A DNA stretch of 25,191 nucleotides from an uncultured Actinoplanes sp. (lineage in GTDB: Bacteria > Actinomycetota > Actinomycetes > Mycobacteriales > Micromonosporaceae): assembly GCA_934667465.1 (NCBI GenBank), contig CAKUMG010000005.1:1-25191 (forward strand), written 5' to 3'. Position numbers and translations under genes: made by a program. The notes beneath the pieces are model-generated. The model did no database searches, was not told the origin of the DNA, and was given only the letters and a program-made list of their open reading frames with translations. Positions 9,101-15,021 of the stretch are shown here, piece by piece; the first letter of the stretch is position 1, and the number at the start of each line of letters is the position of its first letter.

Positions 9101-12100
9101 ACCGGCTTGGTGGGCTCCGCGTGACCCGTGCCGTCCGCCGCCCGGGCCGCGCCGGTGTGCTGCTCGGCGCGGATCTGGTCGATCATCCGGTTGAGGCCAC
9201 TCATCCGGGTGCCGGGCTCCGCGGTGGGCATGGTCAGGGGGCGGGCCGCAGCGTCGTTCTCCGCCATCCAGCGCATGATGTCGTCGCGGCCGGGTGCGGG
9301 GGGCGGGTCCCGGCGGGCAGTCTCGTACGCGGGCAGGTCGTCGCCGTCGGCGGCCTGGCGGTAGGTGGGTGGCTCGTCGGGGCCGGCGGTGGGCCGTACG
9401 ATCGCCGGGCTTTCCGGCGTCATTCCGGGCACAGCGTCGCCCGCGACGCGGAGGCCGAGGCGGGGCATCTTCTCACCCGAACCGGGAGCCGGCAGGGCGT
9501 CTCCACCGGCGACGGAATCCGGCCCGTCCGCCTTGCCGCCGCGCGGGAAACCGCCGGGCGCGGCCGAGGCCTGGTCGCCGCCGAAGTGCGGCGGCCCGTT
9601 CTGCTTGCCGCCACCGGAGAGACCGCCGATTGCGCCCGGGTCGAAGGAGGGCGTGTCGAAGCGCGCGTGTGCGACGAAGACCTCTCGCGACGGACCGGTG
9701 GCTGCCGAGGGGAACAGAGTGTCGAGGGCCGCACGGTCACCGTCGGCAGCCGGGTTCGGCCGTCGGCGCAGCCAGGCGGCGGCGTCGGTCTCCGCGCCGG
9801 TCTCCCACGCCTGACGGAACCGGGTCAGGACCTGCGGATGGAACCGGTCGCGCAGCATGTCACGGGCTCCCGGGCTGAGTTTCCGGCCGCCCTCGGCCCT
9901 GGCCAGCATGTCGTCCGCGCGACGTTCGGCGGTGACCAGGGCCGCGTCCTCGAGGGCGGCGCCACGCGCCCGGCTGGTGAGCGCATCGACCCGCAGCCGC
10001 AGGTCGTCCAACGTCCGGGTGACATGGCCCGGCACGAACCCGAAGTCGTCCAGGTCCTTGCGGGCCTTACCGACCGCGCGATCCAGCAGTCGCTCCGCCG
10101 CGCTGGTCGTCCGGTCGACCGATCCGGCGACGTTCAAGGACCGGTCGACGGCGACGCGCTCCCCGGCCACGGCCTCGCTGCGGATCCGGGACCGGGCGTC
10201 GTGCACGATCTGCGCGGCAGCCGCCTCGAAGCGGGACTCCTGCGGTGCTTGAGCGAGCAACCGGCGCAGGTCGTCACGGGCGTACACCGGCTGTTCCGGG
10301 CGCCGTTTGTCCGCGAAGTTCCCCGACCGGCTGTCCACCGCCTTGTGCGCCCGGGCCATCGCCTCGTCAGCCGTGGCCGTCCGTTGCGCCGTCGCGGGGC
10401 CCCGGGCACGCAGTAGGGCCTCGGTCTCGGTGAGCCCGTACTGCTTCTGCTGACCGTCGCGGCCCAGCGTGCCGTGCTGCGTGCGCTCCAGATAGGTCAG
10501 CCGCGACGAGATGAGAGACTCGCGCTCACCGAGCCAGCGCCCCGCCTGGTCGTCCCAGGCCTCGCGGGCGGGCCTGCTGCTGGCGCTCGTCACGTACGCG
10601 TCCCGGGCCGCCTCGGTGAGCTCCGTGCGCAGCGCGGTCACCCGGCCCGCGTCGGCCAGCAGCGGCAGCTTGCGCCCGGCCAGCAGCTCGTCGAACTTCA
10701 CGCCCGCCCGGACCGCCGCTTGGTCGGCGGCGCCCTGCACGTGCACATACCGATCGAACCGCCCCTCCAAGGCGCGCAGGTCGGCGATGAACGCCCACTT
10801 GTCCTTGCCAGCGGCTCTTTTGAGCAGCGAGGTCGCGTCCTTGGCCCATTCGTCCGCAGCACGCGACACCGCATGCGGCCGGCCCGTCACGGGATCCGGG
10901 TGTTCCGCCCCGGCCTGCTCCCGCAGCCGGCCGGCGGCTGCCTGAATCCGCGCCGCACCGGCCTCGGCCTGAACATCGGCCCGCATCCGCTCCAGCAGCC
11001 CGTCATAGATGCGCCCCCAGCCTGCCTTCTCCGCCGGAGTGGGCGGCCGGCCCTGAGTGAACGCATCCTGCATGCTCGTCGCGAACCGGTGCGAGACGGC
11101 CCCCCGGAACTCACCCAGCAGCTTGCCGGCCTGCTCCCGGCCGATCAGCCCGGCGATTCCGTCCTCCTCGAGCACCTGGGCGAAATCCCGGTTGACGTCC
11201 GGGTGCGCTTCGTCGACCATCCGCGCCGACCCCATGCCTTTGCCCAGCGACGCCTGCAGCTCCGGCGCATGCCGGCTCTCCCAGCGCCGTACGGCCGCTG
11301 TGCCCTCATCGCCGCGCAAGGGCACGGCCACTTGCGTCGACGCGTCACCCTCACGCCCTGCCCCGGTCCGTGAGACACCGTCATCGGCGGTCGTGGTCCG
11401 GCCGGTCCTCACCGCGTCGTCAGGGCCGGCCGGAACCCGCTCGGCGCCCGGCAGCCCGTCGCCGCGGACCGGCACCCTCCCGGCGACTTCCGCCTCGGCA
11501 CCCATGACCTCGCCGTGCCGCCCGGTGGAGCCGCTCTCGGCCCGCACCGACGGCCGCGATGAAACGGCGGTCTCCGGCGACTCCGCCGGCGTCGCACGCT
11601 GCGGACCTGGCCGCTCTGCACGAGGCTCGTCCACCGACCGCGTCACCGGCGGTTCCGTACGGCCCCCCGTCTCACCAGCACCGCCCGGCCGAGCCACCGG
11701 CTGCCGAGTCACCTCGGGTGTCGCGCCATCCGTACGACGTGAACCCGAAACCGTCTCACCCGGCCCCGTCCTGGCCGGCGGCGACGCCGAACCTGCGGGC
11801 TCCCCGGCCCTACCGGCAGGCAGCCCTGCTGTCCCTCCGGGCTCGGCCGCCCTGGGCACGGACCCGCCAGCCTCCACCGCCCTTGGTGCAGCGGCGGGCG
11901 CACCCGACTCAACCGCCCTTGCCACGGGCGCTGGACCAGCCGGCTCGACCGCCCTCGAGGCGGGCGCCGGGCCTCCGGGCTCGGCCGCCCTGGGCGCAGG
12001 GGTATGACCCGGGCCTTCTCCCACGCCGCCTCGCCCGGGCGGAGCCATCGGGCCGGCCGGCACGTCAGCCCCGCCGGCTCGGGCCGGCCCACCCGGCAAT

Positions 12101-13680
12101 CGCCGTTCGACCGGCACGTCCGGCACGGTCGAACCCGCGGGTATCCCGCGTCCGGCCGGAACCTGCGGCCCCGACCCGGCCTCCGCTGCCAGGCCCCGCC
12201 CGGCCGCCCCCGGCGACCCAGCGGGCACGTCGGCATCCAGCCGGTTCGACGGCCCTGGCGGAGGCGTGCTCACGCCCAGGGGCGAATCCCCCGGCTGTCG
12301 CCGCCACGGGCTCGACGGCGTACCACCGGGTGTCTCCCGCACGGCACCGTCCGGTACGGCCTCCCGCCCCGCCTGCGGCCGCGACGTGACCGGCGACGGA
12401 CCACCCTCACCTATCGGCGGCCGCGACGCGACCGGTGGCGTGCCACCCGGTGGGTCTGACCGGATCGAGTCGAAGCCGTCCAGTGACGACACGGTCCTCG
12501 TAGTCTCCTGGGTACCAGCCGAGGACACCGAGTCGCTGCGGGTCGGCGGCGGGCCGTCGACCCCCCGGATCGGCCCGCCCCGTTCCAGGTTCAGCGGCGG
12601 TGGGCCGGCCGGGGCACCGCCACTCCCCGCTGCCGGCCGGCGCACCCGCGTGCCCGGCCCGCCGGCGCTCTCATCGACGACCTCGGTGGGCCTTACTCCC
12701 GCCCCTCCGCCACGACGCAAATCGTTCGGCACCCCCGGTGAACCAGCCGACCCACCGGCGGCGCCGGGCCGCTCGACCGAGCTGCGACTCACCGGGGGCA
12801 CGGGGGCCGGAGTTGGCTGTGAACTCGCAGCGTGTGCAACCGGGTCGCCGTCCACGGCCTGCGGCGCATCCGCCCCGGCACGCGGCACCCCTGCACCGGG
12901 CCCGTGCACATCGATCCGGTCACCGCTCATCGCGACGGCGTTGCTGCCGGGACGCTCCACCGGATCCGGTACGCCCGCACCGGGCTGGACCGTGTCGGCT
13001 GCCCTCGGTGCGCCCTCCGGTCGCGGCGGTGCCTCGGGTGCGCTCGGGCCGCGCAGATCCTTGGCCAGTTGGCCGATCTTCAGCGGATTGAGCGAGAACA
13101 GGCCGCCGACGAGCCCGCCGATGAGTACCGCCTGCCAGGTCTGGTCGTTGACGGTGAACTCGGTGCCGGTGACCGCCGAGCCGATGCCCTCGAAGATCGC
13201 CTCAACGCCGAAGGTGAAGACGCTGTAGGCGAACGCACCGATCGCGAACTCGAAGACCAGGGCGGCCACGGAACGCGCCACCTGCGAGGCGAAGGTGAGC
13301 GCGCCGGCCAGCCAGGCGGCCAGGCTCGAGATCAGTGGTGCGAGCAGAAAACCCACTGCCACGCCGAGGAACAGTCCGAGGATGCCCATCAAGATCGTCT
13401 TGAGGTCCTGTTTCGCCAGCTCGGCCTGCATCTGCCGCACCTTCGACGCCTGCTCCCGCAGATCTTCGGCCCAGCGACGACACAGGTCGGCGGTCTTCCG
13501 CACCGATGCGACGACCCCGTGCGTCGCGTCGAACGCAGCGCTCTGGGCGGCGCCGTGCCAGTCCATCGCCGAGAATCCGTGCAACGCGGTGTCCGACAGG
13601 CGGTCCAGGTCGGCGGCCTTCTGCTCCCACACGGCGGCCAGTGCCTCGAGCTTGTCGGGATCGGGGAGGAAATGAGGCAC
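3121..13680 (-). CDS. Giant WXG-domain protein (3519 aa), probable type VII-exported 'lonely Cys' type
   Basis: One uninterrupted 3519-residue frame from GTG 13680, seven bases after the WXG100 gene. Residues 1-90 form a helical hairpin with a WXG-like turn (W41-H-G43), resembling the N-terminus of CpnT-like channel-toxin proteins. Residues about 95-195 hold several hydrophobic segments. Residues about 210-785 are Pro/Gly/Ala disorder with short repeats. Two more disordered linkers lie near 1340-1590 and 2390-2440 (KPKPKTEPKP). Between them are long Ala/Arg/Glu/Leu helical regions (790-1330, 1850-2380, 2440-3240) and a strong coiled coil near 1600-1790. A Pro/Thr linker (about 3300-3365) precedes a helical C-terminal domain ending in ALVTC. 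In the translation I found only two cysteines, C67 and the last residue. I see no HExxH, ADP-ribosyltransferase, deamidase or nuclease motif. Export through a type VII system with the adjacent WXG100 protein is inferred from the N-terminal domain and gene order. Function is unknown. Confidence 0.9.
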   Translation of the reverse strand: MPHFLPDPDKLEALAAVWEQKAADLDRLSDTALHGFSAMDWHGAAQSAAFDATHGVVASVRKTADLCRRWAEDLREQASKVRQMQAELAKQDLKTILMGILGLFLGVAVGFLLAPLISSLAAWLAGALTFASQVARSVAALVFEFAIGAFAYSVFTFGVEAIFEGIGSAVTGTEFTVNDQTWQAVLIGGLVGGLFSLNPLKIGQLAKDLRGPSAPEAPPRPEGAPRAADTVQPGAGVPDPVERPGSNAVAMSGDRIDVHGPGAGVPRAGADAPQAVDGDPVAHAASSQPTPAPVPPVSRSSVERPGAAGGSAGSPGVPNDLRRGGGAGVRPTEVVDESAGGPGTRVRRPAAGSGGAPAGPPPLNLERGGPIRGVDGPPPTRSDSVSSAGTQETTRTVSSLDGFDSIRSDPPGGTPPVASRPPIGEGGPSPVTSRPQAGREAVPDGAVRETPGGTPSSPWRRQPGDSPLGVSTPPPGPSNRLDADVPAGSPGAAGRGLAAEAGSGPQVPAGRGIPAGSTVPDVPVERRLPGGPARAGGADVPAGPMAPPGRGGVGEGPGHTPAPRAAEPGGPAPASRAVEPAGPAPVARAVESGAPAAAPRAVEAGGSVPRAAEPGGTAGLPAGRAGEPAGSASPPARTGPGETVSGSRRTDGATPEVTRQPVARPGGAGETGGRTEPPVTRSVDEPRAERPGPQRATPAESPETAVSSRPSVRAESGSTGRHGEVMGAEAEVAGRVPVRGDGLPGAERVPAGPDDAVRTGRTTTADDGVSRTGAGREGDASTQVAVPLRGDEGTAAVRRWESRHAPELQASLGKGMGSARMVDEAHPDVNRDFAQVLEEDGIAGLIGREQAGKLLGEFRGAVSHRFATSMQDAFTQGRPPTPAEKAGWGRIYDGLLERMRADVQAEAGAARIQAAAGRLREQAGAEHPDPVTGRPHAVSRAADEWAKDATSLLKRAAGKDKWAFIADLRALEGRFDRYVHVQGAADQAAVRAGVKFDELLAGRKLPLLADAGRVTALRTELTEAARDAYVTSASSRPAREAWDDQAGRWLGERESLISSRLTYLERTQHGTLGRDGQQKQYGLTETEALLRARGPATAQRTATADEAMARAHKAVDSRSGNFADKRRPEQPVYARDDLRRLLAQAPQESRFEAAAAQIVHDARSRIRSEAVAGERVAVDRSLNVAGSVDRTTSAAERLLDRAVGKARKDLDDFGFVPGHVTRTLDDLRLRVDALTSRARGAALEDAALVTAERRADDMLARAEGGRKLSPGARDMLRDRFHPQVLTRFRQAWETGAETDAAAWLRRRPNPAADGDRAALDTLFPSAATGPSREVFVAHARFDTPSFDPGAIGGLSGGGKQNGPPHFGGDQASAAPGGFPRGGKADGPDSVAGGDALPAPGSGEKMPRLGLRVAGDAVPGMTPESPAIVRPTAGPDEPPTYRQAADGDDLPAYETARRDPPPAPGRDDIMRWMAENDAAARPLTMPTAEPGTRMSGLNRMIDQIRAEQHTGAARAADGTGHAEPTKPVPPRDGDGIPGRRDPAAELRDFAWNAMNKNEAMIRQSLGDGVRSDIEPAGTTPSRRPAGDQSRPGDAGAPRPPDLAALRSEQESHQQRARQAHEALDQVRNQRTAVHDALTRHHRGDLGPARAPDAPRLQEFESVPERVTRLREVGVDITRQQLETDPEVAKAHAKVTRIVTERFDIGNERLRLSREIAAAEQQPVQARIRDDLQALRNAREQLGARDATLAHRALTAELQREKALLDSVEAAVRGAVDRAENAARRVGAQINRTLREQSAPERVPGPVSQPTPPVATRDVVEPVVVRDAAPSVVEPVVVRDGSPPAVERGGAEPAAGQNRETSMRELENLSPPEARTDPATTQREFVDTLPEAERPGWRERLDDPDPAVRVAAGNDLLARKIDVLTVRLANDAAFATLFAAAERAWASHHRMSTAEFDGLVGRFLTDARDPVLRPGEAEDALSEVPSAPVHEPVAPLANTGKTMPQLLSELEELTVPAPQNGGLLDARLQHRLSDLGKPFPQRDTDRPAPTAEPEPDAFDLEYADVPRTDRDWLRRQIALARTPERLEEMYAKLDALRAAAQPEPPVTFERRIEELSRSLPRHGYQAVGLDPQPITPARAAAFDAEAARISSLDELAAFDARLAKAGYQRAPEGTSEELVEARLAGIPAVRLALDDLYGMYRDWARALGKQAGLRIPEIRSHLKAARQAVTDRDGTALREALDAYRVLIQETRLNKLRQFEPRPAPPVAGPAVRLSTTDVDVDAELAILRAQTRDPEADRLRDLLDDVPAVPAHAPVVPRSLNELRDRMPAAPGGTPVEPGRWTADTGNTHASDSHLDEFAAEIRAMAAAEGRRGTHAGIDADAALTRRLARLEHLGEEPKAKPKPKTEPKPGILPPPGAAPAPKPAPAEIVVLQPDGTVLLQPGPVTDQAAEDFARLRERLAEEADADRIQAQAGYQEYAALDADLRLRGEDVASRFRLAHHEWRGQNRHLADTISAPVLRNLEQEIAAKVLDAFLIVRHTLADGDVRHGVTRDPGEVQRDMMAGLIAEQTAQLSPRLDVAAAKVREIGEVDEGPDMRIADRAATERFGQLVDEFRRRDLFGGRWLTGADHDRMRTEFVEATRAGEPDAGKRLGDQLAVRAAGNRWFERIAGAVHHDRGGDPGQPLPQGDWYREKFQQRLLEEYTRLAGTRPAGGLSVTALYHGVTGQDDNDYRLRPLQPSHPFRAHLDWLRDQLTYASELYDVLADAARHFDRIALPAQHGQREAATVSALADRFRRDAVHRHLTARGLPPRVMDAWLRREKEDTDVFGAMVANRAPAGPDLSARAGQATGDLLVEYAPRVRAAAEVQGRRPDFATAFDQRVRDAASWGQDLASAAGQPPSRFRTLDGLPPAELTDWRHRTVADLTALHQQVWHPAIRAGATAGSLPWQLTEERWAQKYEEFWTGLRDRAMRYTITQRLAETGERLRALAVGSGLSSAAIDAVAAAFDHEVSAGVNRLLTDRPYDPARLHRWSELELALRERMPELLDAALARAAETSAAVRQLRDRLTAQGLPEAVRQERLTEVADAVGTAFDDAYRRFRSSSEDESDRVAKARHVAARAGDRLVPEVAQRPVAMPDAVGNSGQADRAELAELAWETAQLTAALFRDAAPSQRAAVRRMADTIQREFDRADRAVELGEFAAGAGHRATAAARGRIAEITGTLPDRLAREHELADALSAAADRFDRLPGARDLDPAGLLHREFLGEVAVRAAEGTPDLAGEVQAALVHDVLRRHPRPAADTTRSTDSAVDVVPATRTAPVDVAQPQEPVRLTPLSVPPPTTATAPETPAVPPAPVDPEAAFRADLRARLGDVAAPTPVERFPVGAEGETAEVRWALQTLAHHGGQWLERGIRFLEEPNPGARSRLLLDALGQAPAGTLLAFSRLVRGVAADSLHDVPVAKTLHALDLTLRGQDAAAAKEVSGVWRTFPRKQDLVTALAARAGTEDERAGAERLGHALVTC
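8168..8245 (-). repeat. Two 13-residue tandem repeats after the coiled coil of the giant
   Basis: The units VVEPVVVRDAAPS and VVEPVVVRDGSPP follow each other directly with a 39-base period. They lie in the linker after the coiled coil. Their role is unknown; a spacer is likely. Confidence 0.7.
11832..12002 (-). repeat. Short tandem coding repeats in the disordered region of the giant
   Basis: About five imperfect units of 10-12 residues of the type PAPxxRAVEPAG or RAAEPGG follow each other. They form the most regular part of the Pro/Gly/Ala-rich linker between the membrane-like N-terminus and the helical core. Such tracts expand and contract by slippage and usually act as flexible spacers. 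Confidence 0.75.
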
Positions 13681-13687
13681 GGCGGGA

Positions 13688-14248
13688 TCAGTCGCCGGAG
13701 TAGGTCACGAAGACCGGCGGATCGGTGACATCCCTGAAGTCGGACCTGTCGGGCGGACTGCTCTCTCCGCCCTCGGAAGGGGCCGATTCGGCGACAGCGT
13801 CCAGCAGAGCCTGGAACATCTTGGTGTTCGACTCCTCGACGTTGCTGTAGTTCAACGCCGCGCCGGCTGCGAGCCCGCACATCTGCCCGATCACCCCGGG
13901 CACATCCTCGTCGGCGACCTTCATGCCCCACAAGCGGTTCTGAACCTCCTGGAGCATCGTGTTGACCTGCTGAGCCGCATCGGCGCCCTCTCCGACCCAC
14001 GACAGCTTCAAGCTGTCCCACGTGTCGGAGATCTTCGTGAAGGAGTCCTCGATCTGACGCATCAGGTCGGGAACAGCCCCGCGACGTTCCGAGACGATCA
14101 TGGTCTGGCCCGAGACGTTCAGGAATTCGTCCGGCACGAAGTAGGTGAGATCCCAGATCGCATCCGGCACGATCGACATCGTCTGGCCGTGATCGTAGGT
14201 CGCCGGGGCGTCCTCTTTGCCATACGTCGGGTCGTGAGGCCTGGTCAT
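13688..14248 (-). CDS. WXG100-like type VII secretion protein
   Basis: A 186-residue protein from ATG 14248, with an AGGTG ribosome site eight bases upstream. Residues about 58-82 and 88-112 are helices flanking a WXG turn (W84-V-G86 in KLSWVGEGADAAQ). A YxxxE signal follows about 50 residues later (Y134-SNV-E138). WXG turn plus YxxxD/E is the bipartite recognition signal of ESX/type VII substrates, where the two motifs are often shared between heterodimer partners. The protein is longer than the canonical 100 residues, with an unstructured head (1-50) and an acidic Ser/Pro-rich tail (from about 155). It is the first gene of the leftward operon and its stop lies only seven bases before the giant's start. 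The giant is the obvious partner. Its function as a co-exported chaperone-like subunit is inferred. Confidence 0.85.
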   Translation of the reverse strand: MTRPHDPTYGKEDAPATYDHGQTMSIVPDAIWDLTYFVPDEFLNVSGQTMIVSERRGAVPDLMRQIEDSFTKISDTWDSLKLSWVGEGADAAQQVNTMLQEVQNRLWGMKVADEDVPGVIGQMCGLAAGAALNYSNVEESNTKMFQALLDAVAESAPSEGGESSPPDRSDFRDVTDPPVFVTYSGD

Positions 14249-14256
14249 CGATTGGT

Positions 14257-14262
14257 CACCTC
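14257..14262 (-). promoter_or_regulatory. Ribosome binding site of the WXG100-like gene
   Basis: The minus strand reads GAGGTG, leaving eight bases to the ATG at 14248. It fixes this start and is one of the better ribosome sites in the window. Confidence 0.7.
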
Positions 14263-14287
14263 GCTGCGTGTCCCGCCGTAAGCGCCG

Positions 14288-14316
14288 AAGCTAGCACCGG
14301 CAGCCGGGCGTGATCG
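14288..14316 (-). promoter_or_regulatory. Candidate promoter for the leftward WXG100/giant operon
   Basis: On the minus strand TAGCTT (14293-14288) fits the actinobacterial TANNNT -10 pattern. A start about seven bases further on would give a leader of roughly 33 bases that includes the AGGTG ribosome site. The -35 position at 17-base spacing reads CGATCA (14316-14311), a weak match, and lies inside the inverted repeat. The call rests on position and one hexamer. Confidence 0.3.
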
Positions 14317-14324
14317 CGTCACGC
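14308..14324. promoter_or_regulatory. 17-bp inverted repeat, candidate operator
   Basis: GCGTGA-TCGCG-TCACGC has two perfect 6-base arms around a 5-base centre. It lies near the middle of the divergent intergenic region and overlaps the likely -35 of the leftward promoter. A dimeric regulator of the GntR, MarR or TetR kind commonly binds such a site. No regulator gene is in the window. Short GC-rich palindromes also arise by chance. Confidence 0.4.
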
Positions 14325-14372
14325 GAAGAGGGACGTTGGCGGGTCCCCGCGCCGGTTGATAGAAGTCCAGGA

Positions 14373-14990
14373 ATGGCCGAACTCTCCGATCCTGGCAACA
14401 CCGGTTACGGCTCCAACTACGTGGAGGAAAGCCCCTATCTGGTGCCGAGGGTCGAGATGTCGGACCCGCACCGCATCGCGCTCTCCCTCACCGGCGACAA
14501 TGTGATCGGCCAGAAGTCCGAGGGCGCGGGTTCTGGCGCGCAAAGCCCGCAAGGACGCGCCTTCCGGGTTCAGCCGAGCGAGATCAGGGCGCACCAGCAG
14601 AAGATTCTCGACGAGCTGAGCATGCAGGCCGACGCGTACGAATCCTTTCGCCGGCTCATCCTCAACACGGAGGGGTGGATCTTCCTGGTCGAGAGCCCCG
14701 AGCAAATGGACCAGGCCTGGCGCAACGAAGACGACAAGATCCGCGAAGGGATGCGAGGCCGGCCCTGGGGTGACACACCCTTGGAGGCGCGGTTCAAGGA
14801 CCCCAACCCCAGCACCACCCAGGCTACTGTGGACGGCCAGAACGCCCTGCTTCGAGCGGTTGCCGACTCGCTGACGCTCGTCGGCAACCTTGTCGCCGCG
14901 CTCAACAACGCCGCGCAGAACTATGTTGCCGCCGACCGGGCCGCCTTCGGTTCCGGCGACCCGAACGTCGAGGGTCTTCCCCGCGGCTGA
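14373..14990 (+). CDS. EspC-like small helical protein with YxxxD export signal
   Basis: A 205-residue protein. I prefer ATG 14373 to the in-frame GTG at 14310, because the extra 21 residues are low in structure and the ATG sits after AGAAG/AGGA. The first 65 residues are Gly/Ser/Pro-rich. The pattern VQPSEIRAHQQKILDEL followed by a helix (about 67-95) resembles the first helix of EspC-type ESX substrates. A second long helix near 155-190 ends in AAQNYVAADRAAF, where Y-V-A-A-D (bases 14922-14936) is a YxxxD type VII export motif. No clear WXG turn is visible, as is usual for partners whose mate supplies it. The next gene, 31 bases on, carries WRG in a C-terminal WXG100-like domain and is the natural partner. 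Family assignment is moderate; no enzymatic role is expected. Confidence 0.8.
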   Translation: MAELSDPGNTGYGSNYVEESPYLVPRVEMSDPHRIALSLTGDNVIGQKSEGAGSGAQSPQGRAFRVQPSEIRAHQQKILDELSMQADAYESFRRLILNTEGWIFLVESPEQMDQAWRNEDDKIREGMRGRPWGDTPLEARFKDPNPSTTQATVDGQNALLRAVADSLTLVGNLVAALNNAAQNYVAADRAAFGSGDPNVEGLPRG

Positions 14991-15010
14991 TCCTGCCGTC
15001 CCACGCCTTC

Positions 15011-15016
15011 GAGGAG
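15011..15016 (+). promoter_or_regulatory. Ribosome binding site that decides the start of the beta-repeat gene
   Basis: GAGGAG lies five bases before ATG 15022. The same frame is open back to GTG 14890, inside the previous gene, but only the ATG has a ribosome site and begins directly before the first repeat. Confidence 0.75.
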
Positions 15017-15021
15017 CCACC

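Larger units (their letters stand above)
14249..14372. promoter_or_regulatory. Divergent promoter region between the WXG100 operon and the EspC-like operon
   Basis: This 124-base non-coding stretch separates two diverging starts, so it should hold promoters for both operons. It contains the perfect-arm inverted repeat at 14308-14324 and a TAGCTT hexamer on the minus strand. For the plus strand the best I can offer is TTGGCG (14336-14341) with GATAGA (14358-14363). That would put transcription almost at the start codon, so I do not trust it. Shared control of both substrate pairs is inference. Confidence 0.6.

Noticed and set aside
6505..10416. Two further long plus-strand frames (586 and 706 codons) opposite the giant
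   Set aside because: They are shadows in the same antisense phase. No ribosome sites and no recognisable protein features.
14310..14372. Upstream GTG start for the EspC-like gene
   Set aside because: It would start inside the inverted repeat and lacks a ribosome site. ATG 14373 has better context and leaves room for a promoter.
14890..15021. Upstream GTG start for the beta-repeat gene
   Set aside because: It lies within the preceding gene without a ribosome site. ATG 15022 has GAGGAG at ideal distance.
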